The notes under the pieces: model-generated | Seen by the model: the letters and a program-made list of their open reading frames with translations, nothing else | Told to the model about the DNA's origin: nothing | Databases searched by the model: none | Program-made: the position numbers and the translations under genes | Assembly: GCF_022570735.2 (NCBI RefSeq) | Contig: NZ_JANCNS010000001.1 | Location: forward strand, 496,001 to 560,000 | DNA length: 64,000 bases | Reading direction: 5' to 3' | Origin: Christiangramia oceanisediminis | GTDB lineage: Bacteria > Bacteroidota > Bacteroidia > Flavobacteriales > Flavobacteriaceae | In this document: piece by piece, positions 26,446-34,400 of the stretch | How the letters are laid out: every line of letters starts with the position of its first letter | Numbering within the stretch: position 1 is the stretch's first letter

Positions 26446-27270
26446 ATGGCTAAGATAACCGCCGCTGAAGTAAATAAATTAAGAAAAGCTACTGGTGCAG
26501 GAATGATGGACTGCAAGAAAGCATTAGTTGAAGCTGAAGGTGATTTTGACGCTGCAATCGAACTACTTCGTAAGAAGGGTCAGAAAGTTGCTGCCAAGAG
26601 AGCCGACAGAGATTCTTCTGAAGGAGCTGCTATCGCACAGGTAAATGGAGATAACACTAAAGGTGTGATCATCTCTCTAAACTGTGAGACCGATTTCGTT
26701 GCAAAGAATGACGACTTCATCAAGTTGGCTAATGATTTCGCTGATATGGCGCTTAACTATTCTTCAAAAGAAGAGCTTCTTAAGGCAGATTACAAAGGGA
26801 TCACTGTTGAGGAAAAACTTACTGAGCAAACAGGAGTTATTGGAGAAAAGATCGAGATTGGTGCATTCAAAACTCTTGAGGCTCCATTCGTAGGATCTTA
26901 TATCCACGCTGGTAACAAGATCGCCGTTCTTACAGGTCTTTCCAAGAACGTAGAAGGAGCTGAAGAAGCTGCGAAAAACGTTTCTATGCAGGCTGCAGCT
27001 ATGAACCCGGTTGCCCTTAACGAAGAAGGTGTTGATCAGGCTACTATCGATAAAGAGATCGAGATCGCTAAAGACACCCTTAGAGAAGAAGGTAAGCCAG
27101 AAAATATGCTTGATAAGATCGCTCAGGGTAAACTTCAACGTTTCTTTAAGGATAACACGCTTGTTCACCAGGCTTATATTAAAGACAACAAGCAGAGCGT
27201 TGCAGAATACGTTAAGTCTGTAGACAGTGACCTTGAAGTTGTAGGATTTGAAAGAGTAGCTTTAGGATAA
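26446..27270 (+). CDS. tsf: Elongation factor Ts
   Basis: A 274-residue EF-Ts, the guanine-nucleotide exchange factor of EF-Tu. The N-terminal UBA-like module has LRKATGAGMMDCKKAL, followed by the exchange signature ETDFVAKNDDF at about residues 85-95. The C-terminal half has QAAAMNPVAL and ends with a typical short helix. The length is in the normal range. It follows rpsB by 89 nt behind a hairpin and is followed by a strong terminator. Confidence 0.98.
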   Translation: MAKITAAEVNKLRKATGAGMMDCKKALVEAEGDFDAAIELLRKKGQKVAAKRADRDSSEGAAIAQVNGDNTKGVIISLNCETDFVAKNDDFIKLANDFADMALNYSSKEELLKADYKGITVEEKLTEQTGVIGEKIEIGAFKTLEAPFVGSYIHAGNKIAVLTGLSKNVEGAEEAAKNVSMQAAAMNPVALNEEGVDQATIDKEIEIAKDTLREEGKPENMLDKIAQGKLQRFFKDNTLVHQAYIKDNKQSVAEYVKSVDSDLEVVGFERVALG

Positions 27271-27291
27271 GCTAATTTTTATAATATTCTG

Positions 27292-27324
27292 AAAAAGAGG
27301 TCTTATTTTAGGACCTCTTTTTTT
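27292..27324 (+). terminator. Terminator after tsf
   Basis: AAAGAGGTC / GGACCTCTTT stem with a long T-run, 21 nt beyond the tsf stop. Confidence 0.88.
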
Positions 27325-27339
27325 ATTCTGTAAGTATTA

Positions 27340-27600
27340 AATTAAAACGTCATCCTGAACTTGTTTCAGGATCTCAACAGAAGCTGAAACTCCTGAAGTA
27401 TCGAGACAGCTTGACACATCTCTTCATTGCGAATGAAACGAAGAAGTCACTAGAGATTGCTTCTCCGCCTCTGGCGGATCGCAATGACCCTAAGATATAG
27501 AATGTCATTTCGAAGGAGTCCCGACGAATCGGGACGACTGAGAAATCTACTTTTTAATAAAGAATTAAAGCTCAAAGAGATTTCTCCCGATCAATCCGGA
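27340..27600. repeat. Cluster of dispersed repeat fragments
   Basis: Gene-free stretch built of phrases typical of intergenic flavobacterial repeats: GTCATCCTGAACTTGTTTCAGG (an imperfect palindrome), ATTGCGAATG...CGCAATGACC ends around a GCTTCTCCGCCTCTGGCGGA hairpin, and the 42-nt element at 27504-27547 that recurs inverted at 19974. No coding potential was found. Confidence 0.7.
27504..27547 (+). repeat. Second copy of the 42-nt inverted-repeat element
   Basis: Matches the reverse complement of 19974-20015; the inner palindrome is CCCGACGAATCGGG. Confidence 0.75.
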
Positions 27601-27634
27601 TCGAAATGATTAACACGGAAACCCTCATTACTAC

Positions 27635-27663
27635 ATTGATTCATTGATTCATTGATTCATTGA
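27635..27663 (+). repeat. Octamer tandem repeat ATTGATTC ahead of the methyltransferase gene
   Basis: Three full and one partial copy of ATTGATTC, ending 7 nt before the ATG at 27671. It therefore occupies the ribosome-binding region of that gene, where a change in copy number would alter spacing. Confidence 0.88.
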
Positions 27664-27670
27664 AAATACC

Positions 27671-28393
27671 ATGTCTAAAGAACCCTTCAAATTCAAACAA
27701 TTCAGCATCGAACAGGATCGTTGCGCGATGAAGATCGGTACCGACGGTGTATTACTGGGCGCATGGACTTCCCTGGAACACAACCCGGAGAGTATTCTTG
27801 ACATCGGCACCGGGACAGGTTTAATTGCCCTGATGCTGGCACAAAGGTCTGAAGCCTTTCAGATCGATGCAATTGAGATCGAAGACAATGCCTACGAACA
27901 GGCTGTAGAAAATTTTGAGAATAGCGACTGGGGTGATCGGCTTTTCTGTTATCATGCAGGTTTTGATGAGTTTGTGGACGAGATGCAGGACGAGGACAAA
28001 TACGATTTATTGATCTCCAATCCGCCATTTTATTCTGAAGACTATAAAAGCGGAAATGAACATCGTGACCAGGCCCGATTCGCAGACGCCCTTCCGCTGG
28101 AAGAACTCATCGAAGGCGCTTCCCTCCTATTATCTGAAAATGGACATTTCGATATCATCATTCCTTATTCTGAAGAAAACAAAGCCGTTGAAATCGCCCA
28201 AAATCATAGATTATTCCCGAATAGAATTACCCGGGTTAGAGGCACTATTAACTCTCCCCTGAAAAGAAGCCTCATCAGTTTTAGCTTTGAACGCAAAGAG
28301 CCAATGATAGATGAACTCGTTTTGGAAATCTCCCGACATGAATATACACCTGAATTCAGGAAACTGATTAAGGATTTCTACCTGAAATTATAA
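27671..28393 (+). CDS. trmN: tRNA1(Val) (adenine(37)-N6)-methyltransferase (YfiC/TrmN6-like)
   Basis: A 240-residue Rossmann-fold methyltransferase that would add a methyl group to N6 of A37 in tRNA-Val, using S-adenosylmethionine. The family signature is clear: an N-terminal FKQFSIEQDRCAMKIGTDGV, the SAM-binding ILDIGTGTGLIALMLAQR at about residues 40-57, and the adenine-methylase catalytic tetrapeptide NPPF at about 116-119. Length matches the family. The gene stands alone with tandem octamers just before the ATG, so its translation could vary between cells, although this is inference. Confidence 0.93.
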   Translation: MSKEPFKFKQFSIEQDRCAMKIGTDGVLLGAWTSLEHNPESILDIGTGTGLIALMLAQRSEAFQIDAIEIEDNAYEQAVENFENSDWGDRLFCYHAGFDEFVDEMQDEDKYDLLISNPPFYSEDYKSGNEHRDQARFADALPLEELIEGASLLLSENGHFDIIIPYSEENKAVEIAQNHRLFPNRITRVRGTINSPLKRSLISFSFERKEPMIDELVLEISRHEYTPEFRKLIKDFYLKL

Positions 28394-28499
28394 TTAATTG
28401 GTCAAGTTTCGTCACCCTGTCCCAAAGGTTCGGGAGTTCCAAGGTCTAAACGATAATTAGCAGAGATGCTCAAATAAATTCGGCATGAACAATTCCATA

Positions 28500-28532
28500 A
28501 AACCTGTGAGGTTTTGAAAACCTCACAGGTTT
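28500..28532. terminator. Perfect 16-bp palindrome after the methyltransferase gene
   Basis: AAACCTGTGAGGTTTT and its exact reverse complement separated by one base. It lies 107 nt after the methyltransferase stop and just before the gcdH promoter, so a transcription stop or a mobile-repeat origin are both possible; no long T-run follows. Confidence 0.65.
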
Positions 28533-28542
28533 AAAAATAAGA

Positions 28543-28573
28543 TTGCTTCTCATAAAAGACTTGGTTACATTTG
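28543..28573 (+). promoter_or_regulatory. Promoter of the acyl-CoA dehydrogenase gene
   Basis: TTG (28543-28545), 20 nt, TACATTTG (28566-28573); the ATG is 16 nt downstream. Confidence 0.78.
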
Positions 28574-28589
28574 TTAGAAACACGACACA

Positions 28590-29765
28590 ATGAAACCAGA
28601 TCTTTTCCAGGCTCCAGATTATTACAATCTTGATGAGCTCCTGACCGACGAACATAAAATGGTGCGCGATGCCACAAGAGAATTCGTAAAGCGCGAAGTT
28701 TCCCCTATCATAGAGCAGGCCGCCCAGGATGCCAAATTTCCAAAACAACTTATTAATGGGCTTGCCGAAATTGGCGCTTTTGGACCTTATATTCCCGAAG
28801 AATATGGTGGCGCTGGTTTAGATCAAATCTCCTACGGATTGATCATGCAGGAGATCGAACGAGGTGATAGTGGAATTCGATCTACCGCATCGGTACAATC
28901 GTCCCTCGTTATGTACCCTATTTTCAAATACGGAACCGAAGAACAAAAAGAGAAATTTCTGCCGAAACTGGCTTCAGGGGAAATGATTGGATGCTTCGGT
29001 CTAACTGAACCCGATCACGGATCCAATCCCGGCGGAATGACCACCAACTTTAAAGACAAGGGAGATCATTATTTGCTGAATGGAGCCAAAATGTGGATCT
29101 CCAATTCTCCCTTTGCTGATATCGCAATAGTCTGGGCAAAAAATGAAGAAGGAAGAATTCACGGCCTGATCGTGGAAAGAGGAATGGAAGGTTTCTCCAC
29201 ACCAGAAACTCACAACAAATGGTCGCTTCGTGCAAGCGCTACCGGGGAATTGATCTTCGATAACGTAAAAGTACCTAAGGCAAACCTGATGCCAGGTAAA
29301 TCCGGATTGGGAGCTCCTCTGGGATGCCTGGATTCTGCCAGGTATGGAATTGCCTGGGGAGCCATTGGCGCGGCCATGGATTGTTACGACACAGCCTTAC
29401 GATATTCCAAGGAAAGAGAACAGTTTGGGGTACCAATCGCCTCCAAACAGCTTCAGCAAAAGAAACTGGCTGAGATGATCACAGAGATCACCAAAGCCCA
29501 GCTAATGGCCTGGAGACTCGGAACCCTTAGAAATGAAGGGAAAGCAACCTCAGCGCAGATCTCTATGGCCAAAAGAAATAATGTGGAAATGGCTATTAAC
29601 ATCGCCCGGGAAGCGAGACAGATACTTGGAGGGATGGGAATTACCGGTGAATACAGTATCATGCGACACATGATGAACCTGGAAAGTGTGATCACTTATG
29701 AAGGAACCCACGACATACATTTACTGATAACCGGCCTGGATATCACTGGCCATGCGGCTTTTTAA
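28590..29765 (+). CDS. gcdH: Acyl-CoA dehydrogenase, glutaryl-CoA dehydrogenase type
   Basis: A 391-residue FAD flavoenzyme with the full acyl-CoA dehydrogenase fold. The features that point to glutaryl-CoA dehydrogenase are the RSTASVQSSLVMYPI stretch (about 90-104), FGLTEPDHGSNPGGM around 133-147, and the catalytic base in YEGTHDIHLL near the C terminus (Glu at about 372). The enzyme oxidises and decarboxylates glutaryl-CoA to crotonyl-CoA, a step of lysine and tryptophan breakdown. The window also holds a saccharopine dehydrogenase 26 kb away that would start lysine degradation. Its own promoter is clear, and the following SRPBCC gene is 10 nt downstream, suggesting co-transcription. Confidence 0.87.
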   Translation: MKPDLFQAPDYYNLDELLTDEHKMVRDATREFVKREVSPIIEQAAQDAKFPKQLINGLAEIGAFGPYIPEEYGGAGLDQISYGLIMQEIERGDSGIRSTASVQSSLVMYPIFKYGTEEQKEKFLPKLASGEMIGCFGLTEPDHGSNPGGMTTNFKDKGDHYLLNGAKMWISNSPFADIAIVWAKNEEGRIHGLIVERGMEGFSTPETHNKWSLRASATGELIFDNVKVPKANLMPGKSGLGAPLGCLDSARYGIAWGAIGAAMDCYDTALRYSKEREQFGVPIASKQLQQKKLAEMITEITKAQLMAWRLGTLRNEGKATSAQISMAKRNNVEMAINIAREARQILGGMGITGEYSIMRHMMNLESVITYEGTHDIHLLITGLDITGHAAF

Positions 29766-29775
29766 TTCCAATTTT

Positions 29776-30213
29776 ATGAAAAAAGTTTATTTTCAAATAG
29801 AGATCGATTGTTCTAATGAACGCATTTTTCCAATCATGCTGGACAAAAAGCTATACCGGGAATGGACCGCAGAATTCAATCCAACCTCCCATTACAAGGG
29901 CTCCTGGGAAGAAGGCAGTAAAATTCTATTTTTGGCTGAAACTGAAGATGGAGAAAAAGCAGGGATGTACGGCATGATCGAAAAGCATGAACCTGATACA
30001 TTTATAAGCATCAAACACCTGGGCATGCTGGAAAAAGGCAAAGAGGTGCCGTTTGAAAATGATATTTACGAGAATTATTACCTGGAAGAAAAGAACGATG
30101 CTACCAGCTTAAAAGTAGAAATGGACACGGAAGATGAATGGCTGGAGTATTTTGAGAAAACCTGGCCAAGAGCGCTGCAGAAATTGAAAGAGATCTGCGA
30201 AAAAAATTGCTAG
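29776..30213 (+). CDS. SRPBCC (START/AHSA1-like) domain protein
   Basis: A 145-residue soluble protein with the SRPBCC helix-grip fold: VYFQIEIDCSNERIFPIMLDKKLYREW at the start, a central run of strands (GSKILFLAETEDGEKAGMYGMI) and a long C-terminal helix with WPRALQKLKEICEKNC. The family binds hydrophobic ligands or helps chaperones; no specific role can be given. I chose the ATG at 29776 because the frame's earlier ATG at 29752 lies inside the end of gcdH and adds only unconserved residues. It starts 10 nt after gcdH and is probably in the same transcript. Confidence 0.8.
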   Translation: MKKVYFQIEIDCSNERIFPIMLDKKLYREWTAEFNPTSHYKGSWEEGSKILFLAETEDGEKAGMYGMIEKHEPDTFISIKHLGMLEKGKEVPFENDIYENYYLEEKNDATSLKVEMDTEDEWLEYFEKTWPRALQKLKEICEKNC

Positions 30214-30217
30214 AACA

Positions 30218-30325
30218 TTATAAAAGATCAAAACAGGGGCATCGTTTGCAACGTTTGCCCTTTTTATATTTTTCACAGCATTTCTTCTTTAAGGGCTTCG
30301 GTTTTTTTGCATAGACCCCTTCCAC
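30218..30325 (-). CDS. Cysteine- and lysine-rich micro-protein
   Basis: The conserved-looking part is the C-terminal 30 residues, with KKPKPLKKKCCEKYKKGK followed by RCKRCPCFDLL: five Cys in a Lys-rich context, reminiscent of a small metal-binding peptide. I recall similar Cys/Lys-rich micro-proteins from flavobacteria but cannot name a family. The frame is open to 30493, but an upstream start would overlap the -7 box of the DUF3050 gene. A GATATTTG box (minus 30374-30367) favours the GTG start at 30325, giving 35 residues. ATGs at 30382 and 30394 are alternatives. It converges on the SRPBCC gene, with a 4-nt gap. Confidence 0.45.
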   Translation of the reverse strand: MEGVYAKKPKPLKKKCCEKYKKGKRCKRCPCFDLL

Positions 30326-30481
30326 CCTTAAATAGTCTATTGACTTTTCAGAATAGAATATGATCACAAATATCGATCGCATTTCTAAACACATATCATT
30401 AAAATAATTTAATAGCCTGGAAATCTGAGTTAAACAAGCATTAAAAATTCGCGAGGATTTTATAATTCCTTCTACGGACTT

Positions 30482-30489
30482 TACCTTTG
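30482..30489 (+). promoter_or_regulatory. -7 promoter box of the DUF3050 gene
   Basis: TACCTTTG, an exact TAnnTTTG box 18 nt upstream of the ATG at 30508. It covers the position of a possible TTG start at 30487, which rules that start out. Confidence 0.7.
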
Positions 30490-30507
30490 CCAAAAATTTT
30501 ATTGCAT

Positions 30508-31296
30508 ATGAATATCCAGGAGATAAACGAAAGTTTAAAACCTCTTACCAATAAGCTTATAGACCACCCTCTTTATAAAGAAATAAAGACCCCGAAACAC
30601 CTTCAAATATTCATGGAACATCATGTGTACGCTGTATGGGACTTTATGTCTTTACTAACGGCATTACAGCAAAGATTAACAACGGTGTCCAATCCATGGT
30701 TACCGGTTGGAGATCCGGAAGTACGCTACCTTATCAATGAGATCGTCCTGGCTGAAGAAACCGATATCAACATCCACGGAAAACGCCAGAGCCATTTTGA
30801 AATATATCTCGATGCGATGGATGCTGCCCGGGCAGATAAAACAAAGGTCGAGGATTTCTTGATGCAGGTAAACCATGGGACAGATATTTTCCTGATCATT
30901 GCCGCCAGCAAATTACCCATTAGCATCAAGCAGTTTCTGAAGACCACATTTGAAGTGGTGTACAGCAACGAACCACATAAGATCGCTTCGGCATTTACTT
31001 TTGGCCGGGAAGGTTTGATCCCAGACATGTTCTCGTCCATAATAGGAAGTGTTCAGAAAAATTTTCCTGAGGAAGATCTAAGCCTTTTCAAATATTACTT
31101 TGATCGCCATATAGAATTAGATGGGGATAAGCATGGTCCAATGGCCTTTAAGATGGTGGCCGACCTTTGCGGAAAGGATGAAAGAAAATGGCAGGAAGTA
31201 AAGGAAACTGCGGAAAAAGCTCTAAAAAGCAGACTGGAACTATGGAACGGTATCCAGGCTGAAATCCAGGCCGAAACCGAAGTTCCTACTATTTAA
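30508..31296 (+). CDS. DUF3050 family protein (haem-oxygenase-like fold)
   Basis: A 262-residue all-helical soluble protein matching the DUF3050 family. It starts NIQEINESLKPLTNKLIDH, and contains MEHHVYAVWDFMSLL (about 37-51), EEIVLAEETD-like metal-ligand candidates (EIVLAEETDIN), FEVVYSNEPHKIASAFTFGRE (about 149-169) and a late FDRHIELDGDKHGPMAF. The pattern of Glu and His on helices resembles haem-oxygenase/TenA-like and di-iron proteins, so metal binding is plausible. No reaction is known. It has its own promoter and ends at a hairpin shared with the convergent ferredoxin operon. Confidence 0.82.
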   Translation: MNIQEINESLKPLTNKLIDHPLYKEIKTPKHLQIFMEHHVYAVWDFMSLLTALQQRLTTVSNPWLPVGDPEVRYLINEIVLAEETDINIHGKRQSHFEIYLDAMDAARADKTKVEDFLMQVNHGTDIFLIIAASKLPISIKQFLKTTFEVVYSNEPHKIASAFTFGREGLIPDMFSSIIGSVQKNFPEEDLSLFKYYFDRHIELDGDKHGPMAFKMVADLCGKDERKWQEVKETAEKALKSRLELWNGIQAEIQAETEVPTI

Positions 31297-31307
31297 AATT
31301 TCAAATT

Positions 31308-31352
31308 CAGGATTCAAGGTTCAAGATTTTGAATTTTAAACCTTGAATCCTG
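31308..31352. terminator. Inverted repeat between convergent genes
   Basis: A perfect 14-bp stem (CAGGATTCAAGGTT / AACCTTGAATCCTG) with a 17-nt loop between the convergent DUF3050 and ferredoxin genes. A bidirectional transcription stop is likely from position; there is no clean T-run. Confidence 0.6.
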
Positions 31353-31358
31353 GATCAA

Positions 31359-31694
31359 TTATTCTGAAGCTGGAGCGATCTTCACCTCCAAACCATCCAG
31401 TTCTTTGGTAATAGGGATCTGGCAGCTTAAACGGCTATTATCCTCTACAAAAAATGCCTGGTCCAGCATATCTTCTTCTTCATAACTCTTCTCGGGAAGC
31501 ATGTGCTCAAAATTGAGAATATAACATTGACAGGATGCGCACATGGCCATTCCTCCACAAATCCCGATCGTTCCTTCAGGTGCCAGTTCGTAAGACCGGA
31601 TCACCTCCATCAGGTTCATATTCATATCGGTTGGTGCATCAATGGTGTGAGCCTCTCCTTCCCGATCAATAATAGTAATCTTAACGTCTGACAT
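31359..31694 (-). CDS. [2Fe-2S] ferredoxin
   Basis: A 111-residue plant/adrenodoxin-type ferredoxin. The cluster ligands are Cys46, Cys52 and Cys55 in GICGGMAMCASCQ and Cys91 in SRLSCQIPI, giving the usual CX5CX2C...C arrangement; a further Cys57 is non-ligating. The LEVIRS-like helix (NLMEVIRSYEL) before the loop is typical of adrenodoxin-like members. It is the last gene of a minus-strand group with a ferredoxin reductase-like flavoprotein directly upstream, which is its likely electron donor. It lies 87 nt after that gene. Confidence 0.93.
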   Translation of the reverse strand: MSDVKITIIDREGEAHTIDAPTDMNMNLMEVIRSYELAPEGTIGICGGMAMCASCQCYILNFEHMLPEKSYEEEDMLDQAFFVEDNSRLSCQIPITKELDGLEVKIAPASE

Positions 31695-31781
31695 TTATTC
31701 TTATTCAATTATTCAAATATCGGCATTCTGAATTTATTTCAGAATTTTTAAATCGCTCAAGGTGACAATTTGATATTTGTA

Positions 31782-32843
31782 CTAATTTATACTTTTTACC
31801 ACTTCTCTTTTCGCTTCCTTCTTACTGCCATCAAAGCCGTTAACCCCGCTAACAGTAGTATATTTCATAACATACTTCTTATCCGGATTGATTCGCTGGT
31901 AGGCGCTCTGACACATAATCGCGGCCTCGTGGAATCCACAAAGAATGAGTTTCAGCTTTCCTTTATAGGTATTCACATCTCCTATGGCGTAAATACCGGG
32001 AATATTGGTTTGATAATCATACGAATTATCAACCTTGATGGCGTTCTTCTCGATCTCCAGTCCCCAGTTCGCGATAGGCCCCAGTTTTGGAGATAAACCG
32101 AAAAGCGGAATAAAATGATCGGTTTCCCTGATCTCTTCTTCCATGGCCTTATCCTTGTGACGTATCACAACAGATTCCAGCTGATCTTCTCCTTTTAGAT
32201 CAACGACCTCGGCATCGGTAATTAGATTGATCTTTCCAATTTTGGAAAGCTCTTCAACTTTTTCTACTGAATCCAGAGCTCCACGAAAATCCTTTCTTCT
32301 ATGTATTAGGGAAACTTCCGAAGCAACGTCGGCCAGGAATATACTCCAGTCAAGAGCAGAATCACCTCCTCCGGCAATTACTACTTTCTTATCACGGTAA
32401 ACTTCCGGATCCCTGATAATATAGGCAACCCCATTATCCTCATATTTTTTAATGGAAGGAATTGGCGGCTTCCTTGGCTCAAAACTGCCAAGCCCGCCAG
32501 CGATCACCACCACCGGGGCGTGATGTTTGGTTCCCTTACTTGTAGTTACGATAAAACTCCCGTCATCCTGCTTATCGATGGTTTCAGCTCTTTCTCCAAG
32601 GGTAAATCCGGGTTCAAAAGGTTTGATCTGTTCCATTAGATTATCCACAAGATCACCGGCAAGAACTTCAGGGAATCCTGGAATATCGTAAATGGGTTTT
32701 TTAGGATAGATCTCAGAACACTGCCCACCGGGTTGGGGTAAAGCATCTATTAGATGACACTTCAGCTTCAATAATCCTGCTTCAAAAACTGCAAAAAGGC
32801 CGGTAGGCCCTGCACCAATTATAAGTATATCGGTTTTAATCAT
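31782..32843 (-). CDS. Ferredoxin-NADP reductase (thioredoxin reductase-like)
   Basis: A 353-residue FAD and NAD(P)H flavoprotein of the TrxR-like ferredoxin reductase type. The FAD site is LIIGAGPTGLFAVFEAG and QPGGQCSEIYP at the N terminus, the second GXGXXG is VIAGGGDSALDW (about 157-168), and the late FAD motif is YAIGDVNTY. The CXXC redox pair of thioredoxin reductase is absent from the NADPH domain, which fits a ferredoxin reductase. I start at the ATG at 32843; the frame opens slightly earlier at a TTG (32855). It lies between Nfu and ferredoxin genes, so it probably supplies electrons to that ferredoxin. Confidence 0.9.
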   Translation of the reverse strand: MIKTDILIIGAGPTGLFAVFEAGLLKLKCHLIDALPQPGGQCSEIYPKKPIYDIPGFPEVLAGDLVDNLMEQIKPFEPGFTLGERAETIDKQDDGSFIVTTSKGTKHHAPVVVIAGGLGSFEPRKPPIPSIKKYEDNGVAYIIRDPEVYRDKKVVIAGGGDSALDWSIFLADVASEVSLIHRRKDFRGALDSVEKVEELSKIGKINLITDAEVVDLKGEDQLESVVIRHKDKAMEEEIRETDHFIPLFGLSPKLGPIANWGLEIEKNAIKVDNSYDYQTNIPGIYAIGDVNTYKGKLKLILCGFHEAAIMCQSAYQRINPDKKYVMKYTTVSGVNGFDGSKKEAKREVVKSIN

Positions 32844-32870
32844 GTTAGATTTCAATTAGACTGGTAGACA

Positions 32871-33113
32871 TTATCTCTGAATGTTCACTACCTCTTCAAT
32901 TTGCGGCACATATTTTTTTATGGTCATTTCCACTCCGCTCTTTAAGGTCATTTGATTTACAGAACAGCCAACGCAGGCGCCTTCCAGCTGTACTTTTACT
33001 AACCTATCGTCTTCAATGGAGACCAGAGAGATATTTCCCCCATCACTTTCCAGGAACGGACGTATCTCTGCCAGTGCCTTTTCAACATTAATTTTTACTT
33101 CTTCGCTTGTCAT
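32871..33113 (-). CDS. Nfu-type iron-sulfur scaffold (NifU C-terminal domain)
   Basis: An 80-residue stand-alone NifU C-terminal domain. The cluster-binding pair is Cys47 and Cys50 in GACVGCSVNQMTLKSG, preceded by IRPFLESDGGNISLV, the family signature. A dimer would hold one [4Fe-4S] cluster and pass it to target proteins. The start codon directly abuts the mrp stop (no gap), so the two are one transcript; the redox pair follows. Confidence 0.95.
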   Translation of the reverse strand: MTSEEVKINVEKALAEIRPFLESDGGNISLVSIEDDRLVKVQLEGACVGCSVNQMTLKSGVEMTIKKYVPQIEEVVNIQR

Positions 33114-34250
33114 TTATTTCTTATTAACCGCACTACATCCAGCCATAGTGGTAATTTTAATGGCTTCGGTTGGAGGCAGATTTTTATTTCGGTTGACGGT
33201 TTCCTGTACCATATTCCTGGTGATCTCTTCAAAAGAAGTTTCCAGCGGAGTGGCCGTTTGCAAAGCAGCAGGCCTTCCTATATCTCCAGATTCCCTAAGA
33301 CTTTGCACCAACGGGATTTCCCCGAGAAACGGAACTTTAAGGTCTTCCGCCAAATTCCTGGCACCTTCCTTTCCGAAGATATAATATTTGTTATCAGGCA
33401 ATTCTTCTGGTGTGAAATAAGCCATGTTCTCTATAATTCCCAAGACAGGTACATTGATACTTTCCTGCTGGAACATCGCTACTCCTTTTTTCGCATCGGC
33501 CAGTGCCACATTTTGCGGGGTACTCACGATCACAGATCCGGTAATTGGCAATGACTGCATGATAGATAAATGAATATCTCCTGTTCCCGGCGGAAGGTCT
33601 ACCAGCATAAAATCCAGTTCACCCCAGTCTGCATCAAAGATCATCTGGTTCAAAGCCTTAGCGGCCATTGGTCCTCTCCATACCACAGCCTGTCCTGGCT
33701 TGGTGAAGAATCCAATAGATAGAATTTTTACGCCGTAATTTTCGACCGGCTTCATTTTGGACTTTCCGTCTACATTGACCGAAAGAGGTCTTTCGGCTTC
33801 CACGTCAAACATAATAGGCGCTGAAGGTCCATAAATATCGGCATCCAGGATCCCAACATTGAATCCCATTTTAGACAGGGTCACTGCCAGGTTCGCTGTT
33901 ACGGTAGATTTTCCAACACCTCCTTTACCAGAAGCCACTGCAATGATATTTTTTATTCCAGGAATAGGTTTTCCCTTGATTTCTGGCTTTTTCTTTTCAG
34001 GTGCCTGAACTTTAATATTGACTTTAACCTTGGCCTTTTCATAAACCTTTTCGTGAATGGCTTTCATCACATCCACCTCAGCTCGTTTCTTGATATGAAG
34101 AGCGGGAGTTTGAAGAACGAGGTCTACCACTACTTCATCGCCAAAGGTCATTACGTTTTGTACTGCGCCGCTGTCTACCATATTTTTTCCTTCTCCTGCT
34201 ACAGATATGGTTTCCAGGGCTTTTAGAATATCCTTCCTATTCAATTTCAT
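33114..34250 (-). CDS. mrp: Mrp/NBP35-type iron-sulfur carrier ATPase
   Basis: A 378-residue P-loop ATPase that binds and transfers [4Fe-4S] clusters. Residues 1-90 form the DUF59/MIP18 domain; the deviant Walker A ASGKGGVGKSTVTANLA is at about 107-123, followed by LDADIYGPSAPIMF and the LVDLPPGTGD motif near 215. The CXXC near the C terminus seen in some homologues is not complete here; only a single Cys appears in TMAGCSAVNKK, and that may be part of a different metal site. It heads a four-gene iron-sulfur and redox operon and has its own promoter. Confidence 0.93.
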   Translation of the reverse strand: MKLNRKDILKALETISVAGEGKNMVDSGAVQNVMTFGDEVVVDLVLQTPALHIKKRAEVDVMKAIHEKVYEKAKVKVNIKVQAPEKKKPEIKGKPIPGIKNIIAVASGKGGVGKSTVTANLAVTLSKMGFNVGILDADIYGPSAPIMFDVEAERPLSVNVDGKSKMKPVENYGVKILSIGFFTKPGQAVVWRGPMAAKALNQMIFDADWGELDFMLVDLPPGTGDIHLSIMQSLPITGSVIVSTPQNVALADAKKGVAMFQQESINVPVLGIIENMAYFTPEELPDNKYYIFGKEGARNLAEDLKVPFLGEIPLVQSLRESGDIGRPAALQTATPLETSFEEITRNMVQETVNRNKNLPPTEAIKITTMAGCSAVNKK

Positions 34251-34299
34251 AGATCAATTTTAATCGGGGTCCATAGCTTATATAGACTGATTCTAAATG

Positions 34300-34330
34300 C
34301 AAATATAGGTGGAAAAGCTAAGAATACGAA
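34300..34330 (-). promoter_or_regulatory. Promoter of the mrp operon
   Basis: Minus strand: TTCG (34330-34327), 19 nt, then TATATTTG (34307-34300), an exact -7 box; 5' leader of about 43 nt. Confidence 0.7.
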
Positions 34331-34400
34331 GAATTTACCAATATTAGATTTATGGTTAAATAACTTAAGATTATCACAGAAAGCAGCAGTATTTTAAGCC

